Assembly (NCBI GenBank): GCA_028700795.1
Contig: JAQVRY010000102.1
Span: 1-5,071, forward strand
DNA: 5,071 nt
From: Tissierellia bacterium
GTDB taxonomy: Bacteria; Bacillota; Clostridia; Tissierellales; Sedimentibacteraceae
Reading direction: 5' to 3'
Shown: positions 1-5,071 of the stretch, piece by piece
Numbering within the stretch: position 1 is the first letter of the stretch
Layout of the letters: each line of letters begins with the position of its first letter
Translations under genes and position numbers: made by a program
The notes under the pieces: generated by a model
Seen by the model: only the letters and a program-made list of their open reading frames with translations
Told to the model about the DNA's origin: nothing
The model's database searches: none

Positions 1-85
1 TGCACAGACCGCAGTAATAACCCTTGTAACTGTAATATTCCTTGAATTTCAATTCCATTTTATTTATCGTTATGTAACCGAACAT
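1..85 (-). CDS. DUF5685-like protein, N-terminal fragment (runs off left edge)
   Basis: Reading the minus strand from position 85 gives 28 residues beginning MFGYITINKMELKF and ending in YYCGLC at the window edge, with no stop. This opening (MFGY[IV], then K.ELKFKEY, then a YYCGLC cysteine pair) is the start I recall for DUF5685 proteins, a clostridial family of unknown function. The CxxC pair may bind metal or form a disulfide, which is inference. An in-frame ATG four codons upstream (position 97, adding MSEL) is possible. I prefer 85 because the family normally starts at MFGY, and a weak GAG lies 7 nt upstream of it; neither start has a strong ribosome binding site. The gene is divergent from the hemolysin III gene. 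Function is unknown; family assignment is from memory of the N-terminal pattern only. Confidence 0.65.
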   Translation of the reverse strand, partial: MFGYITINKMELKFKEYYSYKGYYCGLC

Positions 86-194
86 TAGCTCACTCATTTC
101 TTTGTTGTTACTAATTGTATCAATTATGTCTTGTTTTATCAATAAAAATTTTGGATATAGACTCCCGGCTGAAAACTCCCTGAGCAAAATAAAT

Positions 195-223
195 TACACC
201 TTTATATAATACACCTGTATAAT
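195..223. repeat. Two-copy 15-nt imperfect tandem repeat
   Basis: TACACCTTTATATAA (195-209) is followed directly by TACACCTGTATAAT (210-223), so the TACACCT core occurs twice with a 15-nt period. It overlaps the weak leftward promoter candidate for the DUF5685-like gene. It could be a protein-binding site or a chance duplication in AT-rich DNA. Confidence 0.4.
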
Positions 224-437
224 TAAAATAGTATTAATAAACAATGAATTGCTAATTAAATATATACATAATGCTGTTATTTCCCCTTATGTCGCATAAA
301 ATTTGCGCTCTTTGCAAATGATTACCGCCTTTTACCATATGTATCGGGATACAACTCCTGTCTATGAAAAGTCCATGTTGGCAGGGGGAATGTGTCCAAA
401 TGAGGTCTCTTAAAAACGGGGTTATGGCATCTTATAA

Positions 438-466
438 TTGACATTGTTGTCATTAAAGAATATTAT
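438..466 (+). promoter_or_regulatory. Sigma-A-type promoter of the hemolysin III gene
   Basis: A perfect -35 hexamer TTGACA (438-443) is followed after exactly 17 nt by TATTAT (461-466), a five-of-six match to the -10 consensus. Transcription would start around 472-474, leaving a leader of about 18-20 nt that is nearly filled by the ribosome binding site AGGGAGG (481-487). So short a leader leaves no room for a riboswitch or attenuator, and any control should act at the promoter itself. Confidence 0.8.
439..452. promoter_or_regulatory. Palindrome overlapping the -35 box (candidate operator)
   Basis: TGACA-TTGT-TGTCA is a perfect 5-bp inverted repeat with a 4-nt centre. Its left arm is most of the -35 hexamer and its right arm lies in the promoter spacer. 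A dimeric regulator bound here would block RNA polymerase. No regulator gene sits nearby in the window and I cannot assign the site to a regulator family; half of the symmetry could come simply from the TTGACA box. Confidence 0.35.
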
Positions 467-491
467 AGTATAAAGTATCAAGGGAGGAAAT

Positions 492-1139
492 ATGAATACA
501 GACAAAAAAGAAATAACCAGTGCTTTAACTCACCTTGGGGGAGCAATTTTTGGGGTAATCGATTTGATATTGTTGTTGAATATAGCTGTAAAATCAAGCA
601 GCTTAATTACTATAGCATCATTTTTAGTATTTGGTTTAAGTGTGATATTCTTGTATTCTACCAGCTGTGTTTATCATTTTATTGACAGCTCTAAGAAAAA
701 AGCTAAGCTTATAATGAGAAAGCTTGATCACATTATGATTTTTGTTTTAATAGCAGGTACATATACGCCCATATGCCTTTTAGTATTAAATAAAGATATA
801 GGTTACAAATTATTGTTTGTGGTTTGGTCAATAACAATTATTGGAGCATTTATCAAAATATTTTGGATTAATGCACCCCGATGGGTCAGTTCAGGCTTAT
901 ATATAGGTATGGGATGGATTTCAATTTTTGTTTTCATGCCTTTAGTTAAAAGTATGGCGCCAGGAGGATTATTTTGGCTTAGTTTGGGTGGATTACTGTA
1001 CACTGTTGGAGGAGTTATTTACGGCTTAAAAAAACCAAACATAGATAAACCATGGTTTGGGTTTCACGAATTATTTCATTTGTTTGTTTTGGCAGGGACT
1101 TTCTGTCATTTCATAATGATGTATTTTTATATAGCTTGA
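492..1139 (+). CDS. Hemolysin III family (PAQR-like) integral membrane protein
   Basis: A 215-residue protein made largely of hydrophobic segments, about seven membrane spans, which is the usual size for bacterial hemolysin III/YqfA-type members of the PAQR (adiponectin receptor) superfamily. The family's polar signature residues are present: E7 with S10 and TH (13-14) at the N-terminus, S58-CV-YH (H62) after the second span, RKLDH (D79, H80) before the third, and HELFH (H192, H196) plus H206 near the C-terminus. By analogy with PAQR receptors, H62, H192 and H196, with D79 nearby, would form a membrane-embedded zinc site, suggesting a metal-dependent hydrolase activity; the substrate is unknown, and hemolysis was reported for only a few members. 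The start is fixed by AGGGAGG 4-5 nt upstream and a strong promoter. It is transcribed alone and convergent with the oxidoreductase genes. Confidence 0.9.
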   Translation: MNTDKKEITSALTHLGGAIFGVIDLILLLNIAVKSSSLITIASFLVFGLSVIFLYSTSCVYHFIDSSKKKAKLIMRKLDHIMIFVLIAGTYTPICLLVLNKDIGYKLLFVVWSITIIGAFIKIFWINAPRWVSSGLYIGMGWISIFVFMPLVKSMAPGGLFWLSLGGLLYTVGGVIYGLKKPNIDKPWFGFHELFHLFVLAGTFCHFIMMYFYIA

Positions 1140-1140
1140 C

Positions 1141-1165
1141 CGGACAAATGTCATCCACATGTCCG
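1141..1165. repeat. Small inverted repeat just after the hemolysin III stop codon
   Basis: CGGACA (1141-1146) pairs with TGTCCG (1160-1165) around a 13-nt loop, beginning one base after the stop codon. A TTTT run (1173-1176) lies several bases downstream, too far for a canonical intrinsic terminator, so it may be a weak terminator or a 3'-end stabilising hairpin. The loop contains TGTCATCC (1149-1156), which recurs at 1176-1183 as the start of the neighbouring repeat element. Confidence 0.4.
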
Positions 1166-1175
1166 AATACGCTTT

Positions 1176-1245
1176 TGTCATCCTGAGCGAAGCGAAGGAT
1201 CTCAGGTTTTAAACGATGGGATTCTTCATTGCATTCAGAATGACA
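1176..1245. repeat. Dispersed palindromic repeat (TGTCATCCTGAGCGAAGCGAAGGATC type)
   Basis: The left arm (1176-1201) starts TGTCATCCTGAGCGAAGC and the right arm (1220-1245) ends TTCAGAATGACA. Reverse-complemented, the 26-nt arms match at 19 positions by my count, and several mismatches would be G-U pairs in RNA, so the unit can fold into a long hairpin with an 18-nt loop. The left-arm sequence is one I recall as a widespread intergenic repeat in many unrelated bacteria, usually as a short palindromic, non-coding element. The right arm has drifted more. It contains no transposase and lies between two converging genes, the typical place for such elements and one where it could help end transcription from both sides. 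Confidence 0.65.
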
Positions 1246-1259
1246 GGGCTTCGCCCTGT
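1243..1259. terminator. GC-rich hairpin between converging genes (possible terminator)
   Basis: ACAGGGC (1243-1249), TTC loop, GCCCTGT (1253-1259): a perfect 7-bp stem with a tight loop. It starts within the last bases of the dispersed repeat and lies 12 nt beyond the stop codon of the minus-strand sulfur carrier gene. On the plus strand a T-run appears only 8 nt after the stem (1268-1273), and on the minus strand none follows, so it is not a canonical intrinsic terminator. Its position suggests a role in ending one or both transcripts, or it may be part of the repeat element. Confidence 0.4.
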
Positions 1260-1271
1260 TCCGGTGATTTT

Positions 1272-1484
1272 TTAGCCGCCGCTCAGAATGGGCAGAAAAA
1301 ATATTTCTGAATCATCCTCAACTTTGTCTGATAGTTTCTTTGGAATGCCGTTGACAAGCACAGCGCCTATGTGCTGCTTGTCAATTTTTAATTCCGTAAT
1401 TATTTCACCAATCGTAATATCTTTATATTCCAAAGCAATATTTTTCACATGGCTGTCATCTATAGATAACTTTATCTTTATCAT
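1272..1484 (-). CDS. MoaD/ThiS-family sulfur carrier protein
   Basis: A 70-residue protein of the ubiquitin-like beta-grasp type. It is short, begins with an alternating hydrophobic strand (MIKIKLSI), has the internal VLVNGIP pattern and acidic LSDKVEDDSEI loop typical of MoaD/ThiS, and ends exactly in Gly-Gly (ILSGG). In this family an E1-like enzyme adenylates the C-terminal glycine, which is then converted to a thiocarboxylate that donates sulfur; no such E1 gene is in the window. Lying next to an aldehyde:ferredoxin oxidoreductase gene, it most likely serves synthesis of the tungsto- or molybdopterin dithiolene rather than thiamine. Its start codon lies inside the upstream oxidoreductase gene (29-nt overlap, different frame), with GAGG 7 nt before the ATG, implying coupled translation. 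It appears to be the last gene of the run. Confidence 0.85.
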   Translation of the reverse strand: MIKIKLSIDDSHVKNIALEYKDITIGEIITELKIDKQHIGAVLVNGIPKKLSDKVEDDSEIFFLPILSGG

Positions 1485-3156
1485 GCCACAACCTCAACTC
1501 ATCCAATTCATCTGTATTAATATCAAAAACTTGATTCGTGCTTTCAATTCTTCTGTTTGTAAATGCTTTTGGCATACGATAATCTTCTTTACTAAAACCT
1601 GCAAGTTCATTAAACTTATGCTCATTTCTTATAGCCTCCAAAGCCATATCCTCAAGCCAATTCATGTCCAGCTCCCAGCCGTGAAATGCATTTACCAAAT
1701 CAACAAGTAGATCCATATGTTTTGCTATTGCTGCTCTTGCAAACATGCATACTCCCAGGCAGTCGATTTTAGCCATCATAATTTGTGCATCCTTTGAAGC
1801 ACCGATATAGTCATCGGTCTTTATCATGGGACCGTAGGTATGGTCTGCACCCATAGGCGAAGTTGCAAAGGTAACTCCCATTGCTTTTATTGCCCTTGGG
1901 TCATAAGCAGGCATTGCCTGGCCGTTTACGACAGGGATATTTTCAACTCCCAAAGTCTTTCCTGCTGTTAATGTGCCTTTTGAAAGCAATCTTCCAAGCT
2001 CTGTATCATTTTTTATTTCATCTAATAAATTTAATGCTCCCTCATCATCTCCAAATTCCACAATCCCTGCTTCCATTGCCATTCCCATGGCTGCTCCTGT
2101 CTCAATGGTGTCAATACCGAAATCATTACAGACGGCATTTAATTTTGCAATTGTGTCTAAATCTCCAATTCCAAGATTTGATCCCATTAATCCTATTGTT
2201 TCATATTCAAGGGGAGAGACGATTGTTTTTCCTTCCTTGTCAGGAACAACATTTGAACATTGGATTATACAGCCAGGCATGCAAGCATGGGTGGTTTTTC
2301 CTTCTCCGCCCCTATTTTTTATGAACTCGTACAAACTTTCCCCTGAAATTTCTTCTGCATGCTCAAATTTTCCCCCTCTGAAATTTCTTACGGGTAGCCC
2401 GCTTAAATCATTTGAAGTCCTTACTGTTGCAGCTGTACCTAAAGTTTTGTATGAGATGGAGCTAGGAGCTTCAATTACTATTTGTGAATATTTTTTTAAT
2501 ACTTCTTTGTATTTTTCTTTATTTTTTATTTCAACTGCACCTTTTTCTTCTACTACAATTCCTTTGATTTTCTTAGAGCCCATTACTGCTCCAAGTCCCC
2601 CTCTGCCGCTGTATCTATTAGGTTTTTTCTCCTTATCCATAGTTGCTATTCCTGCAATATTGTACAACCTTTCACCGGCTTGACCTATGCATGTGACTGC
2701 ACAATCAGGATATTTATCAAGCATTTTCACGCAAAATTCAAAGGTTCCCATCCCTTTGTATGAGTCTGCAGACTCTAAGAAGCATTTATCCTTATTAATT
2801 CGAATATAGTACCATTCATCTTCTTCAGGAATATCTTCTACAACAACTGCTTTTATCCCAAGGGAAGCAAGCCACATAGCTGTAATGCCTCCTCCGTTGC
2901 TTTCCTTGATACCGCCTGTTAAGGGACTTTTAGCTCCAATAGAAATTCTGCTTGCACTTGACACATTTGTTCCGGTCAATAGTCCGTTGGCAATAATAAG
3001 TTTATTTTCTCTGCCTAAAGGGTCACATTTAGGGTTTACTTCATTTAACATTATTTTTGCTATTAATCCCCTGCCACCGGTTTTTAAATATTCAAGTGGA
3101 GCATCTTCATATGTAATTTCTTTTGTTCTTAAATTTATTCTCAGAATTTTTTTCAT
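1456..3156 (-). CDS. Aldehyde:ferredoxin oxidoreductase family protein (tungsten/molybdenum enzyme)
   Basis: A 566-residue cytoplasmic oxidoreductase of the AOR family, which oxidises aldehydes to acids (or the reverse) using a bis-pterin tungsten or molybdenum centre and one [4Fe-4S] cluster, usually with ferredoxin as electron carrier. The N-terminal pterin-binding domain shows TGGRGL (26-31), the SRISIGAKSPLTGG block (69-82) and GRGGLGAVMGSKKIKG (184-199). Likely cluster ligands are C292, C296, C300 (CMPGCIIQC) and C470 in DCLGVC. Other family marks are EYE (317-319), YDPRAIKAMG (418-427) and GADHTYG with H439, probably near the active site. The protein is shorter than the roughly 600-residue archaeal enzymes, chiefly because the usual C-terminal RGWD...LGL-like tail is reduced. 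AAAGGAG precedes the ATG. The exact substrate cannot be told from sequence. Its partner sulfur carrier overlaps it downstream, and the kinase gene ends 55 nt upstream without an obvious promoter between. Confidence 0.93.
   Translation of the reverse strand: MKKILRINLRTKEITYEDAPLEYLKTGGRGLIAKIMLNEVNPKCDPLGRENKLIIANGLLTGTNVSSASRISIGAKSPLTGGIKESNGGGITAMWLASLGIKAVVVEDIPEEDEWYYIRINKDKCFLESADSYKGMGTFEFCVKMLDKYPDCAVTCIGQAGERLYNIAGIATMDKEKKPNRYSGRGGLGAVMGSKKIKGIVVEEKGAVEIKNKEKYKEVLKKYSQIVIEAPSSISYKTLGTAATVRTSNDLSGLPVRNFRGGKFEHAEEISGESLYEFIKNRGGEGKTTHACMPGCIIQCSNVVPDKEGKTIVSPLEYETIGLMGSNLGIGDLDTIAKLNAVCNDFGIDTIETGAAMGMAMEAGIVEFGDDEGALNLLDEIKNDTELGRLLSKGTLTAGKTLGVENIPVVNGQAMPAYDPRAIKAMGVTFATSPMGADHTYGPMIKTDDYIGASKDAQIMMAKIDCLGVCMFARAAIAKHMDLLVDLVNAFHGWELDMNWLEDMALEAIRNEHKFNELAGFSKEDYRMPKAFTNRRIESTNQVFDINTDELDELRLWHDKDKVIYR
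1492..1495 (-). promoter_or_regulatory. Ribosome binding site inside the oxidoreductase gene, fixing the sulfur carrier start
   Basis: On the minus strand this reads GAGG (within TTGAGG), 7 nt before the ATG at 1484-1482. It lies within the final codons of the oxidoreductase gene and supports the overlapping start of the sulfur carrier over any later one. Confidence 0.55.
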
Positions 3157-3211
3157 TTTACTCTCCTTTTACAATGTCAATGTTAGTTTACCCTCACAGC
3201 AAAGATTTTAA

Positions 3212-4933
3212 TCATTTCAAGGTGGGTTTTACCGGGAATTTTATCATTATTCTTGTACCACTGCTTGAACTTTTAATATCTATGGTACCATCATATAGCT
3301 CTGCGATATGTTTTACTATGGAAAGCCCAAGACCTGTGCCTCCCGTTTCCTTTGAACGACTTTTATCAACTCTATAAAATCTTTCAAATATCCTGTCTAT
3401 GTGTTTAGGAGGTATACCCACTCCTGTATCACTTATAACTATATTTGCAAGTCCATCCTTTTCATAAATCTTTATATTCACACTTCCGCCGTCTTTATTG
3501 TATTTAATTCCATTATCAATGAGATTATATAATAGCTCATTAATATAATTATTGTTTGCTTTCATTACAACATTATCTGCGTTAAGTATTAGTTTAACAT
3601 TATAATCTTCTGCTTTTGATTTAAGTAAATTGACTACGTCCTCACTAATATCTTTAATGTTAATTAACTTTTCTTCAACATTTTGGGTATGTTCTTGAAT
3701 TTTAGAAAGCCTCATTAAGTCTTCAATTAAAGAAATTAACCGCATTCCTTCCTTATGAATCAGGGCACTGTATTTTTCAATATCATCTCCTGTTATTAAA
3801 CCCTCTTTTATCATCTCCGCAAAACCTATCATAGTGGTCAGAGGTGTTTTCAATTCATGGGAAACATTAGCTGTAAATTCACTTCTCATAATTTCAGATT
3901 TCTTTTGTATTGTAATATCTTCAATTAAAATCAATAATCCCTTTATGATTTTATTTTGTTCCACAACCGGGCTAAAATAATATCTGTAACACTTGTCTGA
4001 AGTTTCAACATCGTGTATAAGATGTTTGTTTTCTTTTATAGAATCATTTATCTTTTCTATAATTTCAGGACTCCTGGTTAACTCAAAAATGTTTCTGTTG
4101 CCTTTTAGTTCAAAGTTTTCATTTCCTATCATTATCTTTCCGCTTTTGTTTATTGAAAGAATATCTTTGTTATGATTAAGTAATATAAATCCTTCCTTCA
4201 TATTACTCGTTATAAAAGATATATTGTCTCTTTCATACTTAATTTCATTTATATATTCATTTATTTTATTTTTCTGGTCCTTTATGGTATTTGAAAGTGG
4301 CTCAAATTCTTCGTAAATTTTCATGTTTACCTTGGATTCTTCCTCTAACATATCATCTAAGGACTTGGTCATTTCATTGATAGGTTTTAAAATCTTTTTT
4401 GCAGTTATGGATGCAGCAATATAAACAATGACTAGAACAATAATAAACAGCATAAGAAGCATGGGCATCAATCCTGCAAATACACTGTTTATACTGCTTA
4501 TTTCTCTGGATAACCTAAGAACCTCATCATCATTCAACTTAACAGCATAATAGTACATATCAGAAGATAAAGTGTTTGAATGCCTTAAGTCTTCCCCATA
4601 ACCTTCTTCAAATGCACCTTGAACTTCCGGTCTGTCTCTGTGATTTTCATTAATTTCATCCTTCCAGTTGTCATAAACAACACTTCCATCTTCATTAATA
4701 ATTGTAAAACGTATGCTGTAATCAACAGATTTTAATATGCTGTTTACGGATGAATTGATAGAAGCTGTACTGTCCCATTTCCGGGGTTCAGCCGCCAGGG
4801 TTACTATTGTTTTCAGCTCTTGTTTTGAGTCCTTCACGTAAAAGTTATAATATACATATGTTGTCAATATACTTGCAACAGATGAAGTAATAACTGATAT
4901 CAGCAATATTGTAAGAAAAATTCTTCTTCTCAT
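3212..4933 (-). CDS. PhoR-like membrane sensor histidine kinase
   Basis: A 573-residue sensor kinase with the full domain order of the PhoR/WalK type. It has a short cytoplasmic RRR start, a membrane span (about 5-27), an extracellular sensor of about 120 residues with an RDRPEVQGAF segment typical of PhoR-like sensors, a second span (about 152-176), a HAMP linker (about 175-228), a PAS-like domain (about 235-340), the dimerisation/phosphoacceptor helix with SHELKTPLT (H359), and the ATPase domain with N box (NLIDN, N470/N474), G1 DTGVGI (502-507), FERFYR (517-522) and G2 GGTGLGLSIV (531-540). All catalytic motifs are intact, so it should be active. The start overlaps the response regulator stop by one base (TGATG), so the two are translationally coupled partners. 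Signal unknown; although it is PhoR-like, no phosphate-transport gene is visible to support a phosphate role. Confidence 0.93.
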   Translation of the reverse strand: MRRRIFLTILLISVITSSVASILTTYVYYNFYVKDSKQELKTIVTLAAEPRKWDSTASINSSVNSILKSVDYSIRFTIINEDGSVVYDNWKDEINENHRDRPEVQGAFEEGYGEDLRHSNTLSSDMYYYAVKLNDDEVLRLSREISSINSVFAGLMPMLLMLFIIVLVIVYIAASITAKKILKPINEMTKSLDDMLEEESKVNMKIYEEFEPLSNTIKDQKNKINEYINEIKYERDNISFITSNMKEGFILLNHNKDILSINKSGKIMIGNENFELKGNRNIFELTRSPEIIEKINDSIKENKHLIHDVETSDKCYRYYFSPVVEQNKIIKGLLILIEDITIQKKSEIMRSEFTANVSHELKTPLTTMIGFAEMIKEGLITGDDIEKYSALIHKEGMRLISLIEDLMRLSKIQEHTQNVEEKLINIKDISEDVVNLLKSKAEDYNVKLILNADNVVMKANNNYINELLYNLIDNGIKYNKDGGSVNIKIYEKDGLANIVISDTGVGIPPKHIDRIFERFYRVDKSRSKETGGTGLGLSIVKHIAELYDGTIDIKSSSSGTRIMIKFPVKPTLK

Positions 4934-5071
4934 CAGCTTTCTTGCTCCTCTAATTTATAGCCTGCACTTCTTACTGTAGCAATATAGTTTACACAACCTA
5001 CTTCCTCAAGTTTCTGTCTTATGGTTTTAATGTGCATGTCAACAGTTCTCGTTTCGCCTTCATAATCATAG
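4933..5071 (-). CDS. OmpR/PhoB-family response regulator, C-terminal fragment
   Basis: The last 45 codons and stop of a gene entering from the right edge on the minus strand. The residues include GETRTVDMHIKTIRQKL followed by YIATVRSAGYKL, the recognition helix and C-terminal beta-hairpin of the winged-helix DNA-binding domain of OmpR/PhoB regulators (consensus R-TVDVHI--LR-KL ... YI-TVRG-GYK). The usual glycine in TVRGxGY is serine here (TVRSAGY), a minor variation. The receiver domain and start lie outside the window. The stop codon overlaps the kinase ATG by one base, marking it as the kinase's cognate partner. It presumably binds direct repeats near target promoters, but none was identified in this window. 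Confidence 0.9.
   Translation of the reverse strand, partial: YDYEGETRTVDMHIKTIRQKLEEVGCVNYIATVRSAGYKLEEQES

Larger units (their letters stand above)
98..491. other. Divergent intergenic region without a recognisable gene
   Basis: This stretch of nearly 400 bases separates the leftward DUF5685-like gene from the rightward hemolysin III gene. I found no convincing reading frame; the longest candidates are a dozen or so codons without family resemblance. The left half (about 180-280) is very AT-rich and holds a short tandem repeat. A weak leftward promoter candidate reads TTGTTT (239-244) and TATACA (216-221) on the minus strand with a 17-nt spacer. The right half is richer in G and C and contains two small inverted repeats: ATTTGC/GCAAAT at 301-319 with a 7-nt loop, and GTATC-GG-GATAC at 341-352. 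Bases 360-420 have no assigned role. The last 60 bases hold the hemolysin III promoter. I recognise no riboswitch class. Confidence 0.5.

Noticed and set aside
369..410. Short plus-strand frame starting ATGTTGGCAGGG
   Set aside because: Only about a dozen codons, no ribosome binding site, and it lies upstream of the mapped hemolysin III promoter; not supportable as a gene.
803..1003. A 66-codon open frame on the minus strand
   Set aside because: Antisense to the hemolysin III gene, whose conserved residues and promoter make the plus strand the coding one.
1176..1259. CRISPR or insertion sequence interpretation of the repeated hairpins
   Set aside because: There are no regularly spaced direct repeats or spacers and no transposase; the structure is an inverted-repeat intergenic element.
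1288..1710. A 140-codon open frame on the plus strand spanning the sulfur carrier and oxidoreductase ends
   Set aside because: Antisense to two confidently identified genes, with no recognisable domain.
1881..2324. A 147-codon Leu-rich open frame on the plus strand
   Set aside because: Antisense to the oxidoreductase; low-complexity Leu/Pro/His composition and no clear ribosome binding site.
1973..2683. A 236-codon open frame on the plus strand
   Set aside because: It lies wholly antisense to the oxidoreductase gene, which has full family motifs. Its product is rich in Ser, Pro and Phe without family resemblance, as expected of a mirror frame of an AT-rich gene.
3157..3211. Possible promoter in the kinase-oxidoreductase gap (TTGACA-like sequence on the minus strand)
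   Set aside because: A minus-strand TTGACA occurs at about 3175-3180, but the position for a matching -10 falls past the ribosome binding site and into the start of the gene, so it cannot drive this gene.
2885..3377. Two overlapping plus-strand frames (108 and 84 codons) across the oxidoreductase start and kinase end
   Set aside because: Both are antisense to motif-bearing coding sequence and show no family features.

Overview
The window comes from an AT-rich Gram-positive genome, most likely an anaerobic member of the Clostridia. The evidence is low-GC coding sequence, strong GGAGG-type ribosome binding sites, a textbook sigma-A promoter, a tungsten-type aldehyde:ferredoxin oxidoreductase, and the start of a protein that looks like the clostridial DUF5685 family. 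The species cannot be named from the sequence.

Layout: (1) Positions 1-85, minus strand: N-terminal fragment of a DUF5685-like protein that leaves the window at the left edge. (2) About 86-491: a divergent intergenic region with a short tandem repeat, several small inverted repeats, and a near-consensus plus-strand promoter whose -35 box lies in a palindrome. (3) 492-1139, plus strand: a hemolysin III / PAQR-family membrane protein. (4) 1140-1271: a convergent intergenic gap with three hairpin-forming segments, one of them resembling the dispersed TGTCATCCTGAGCGAAGCGAAGGATC repeat. (5) 5071-1272, minus strand: a compact gene run read right to left. It contains the C-terminal end of an OmpR/PhoB-type response regulator, a PhoR-like sensor histidine kinase (1-nt overlap), an aldehyde:ferredoxin oxidoreductase (55-nt gap), and a MoaD/ThiS-like sulfur carrier (29-nt overlap).

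How the genes fit together: the oxidoreductase and the small GG-ending sulfur carrier form a recognisable pair. The carrier is expected to supply sulfur for the pterin dithiolene that holds tungsten or molybdenum in the oxidoreductase. The two-component system lies directly upstream on the same strand and may be co-transcribed with the pair, so control of aldehyde oxidoreductase expression by this system is a reasonable hypothesis, but it is unproven. The hemolysin III gene is a separate, monocistronic unit with its own promoter. No tRNA, rRNA, CRISPR array, transposase gene or phage gene was seen.
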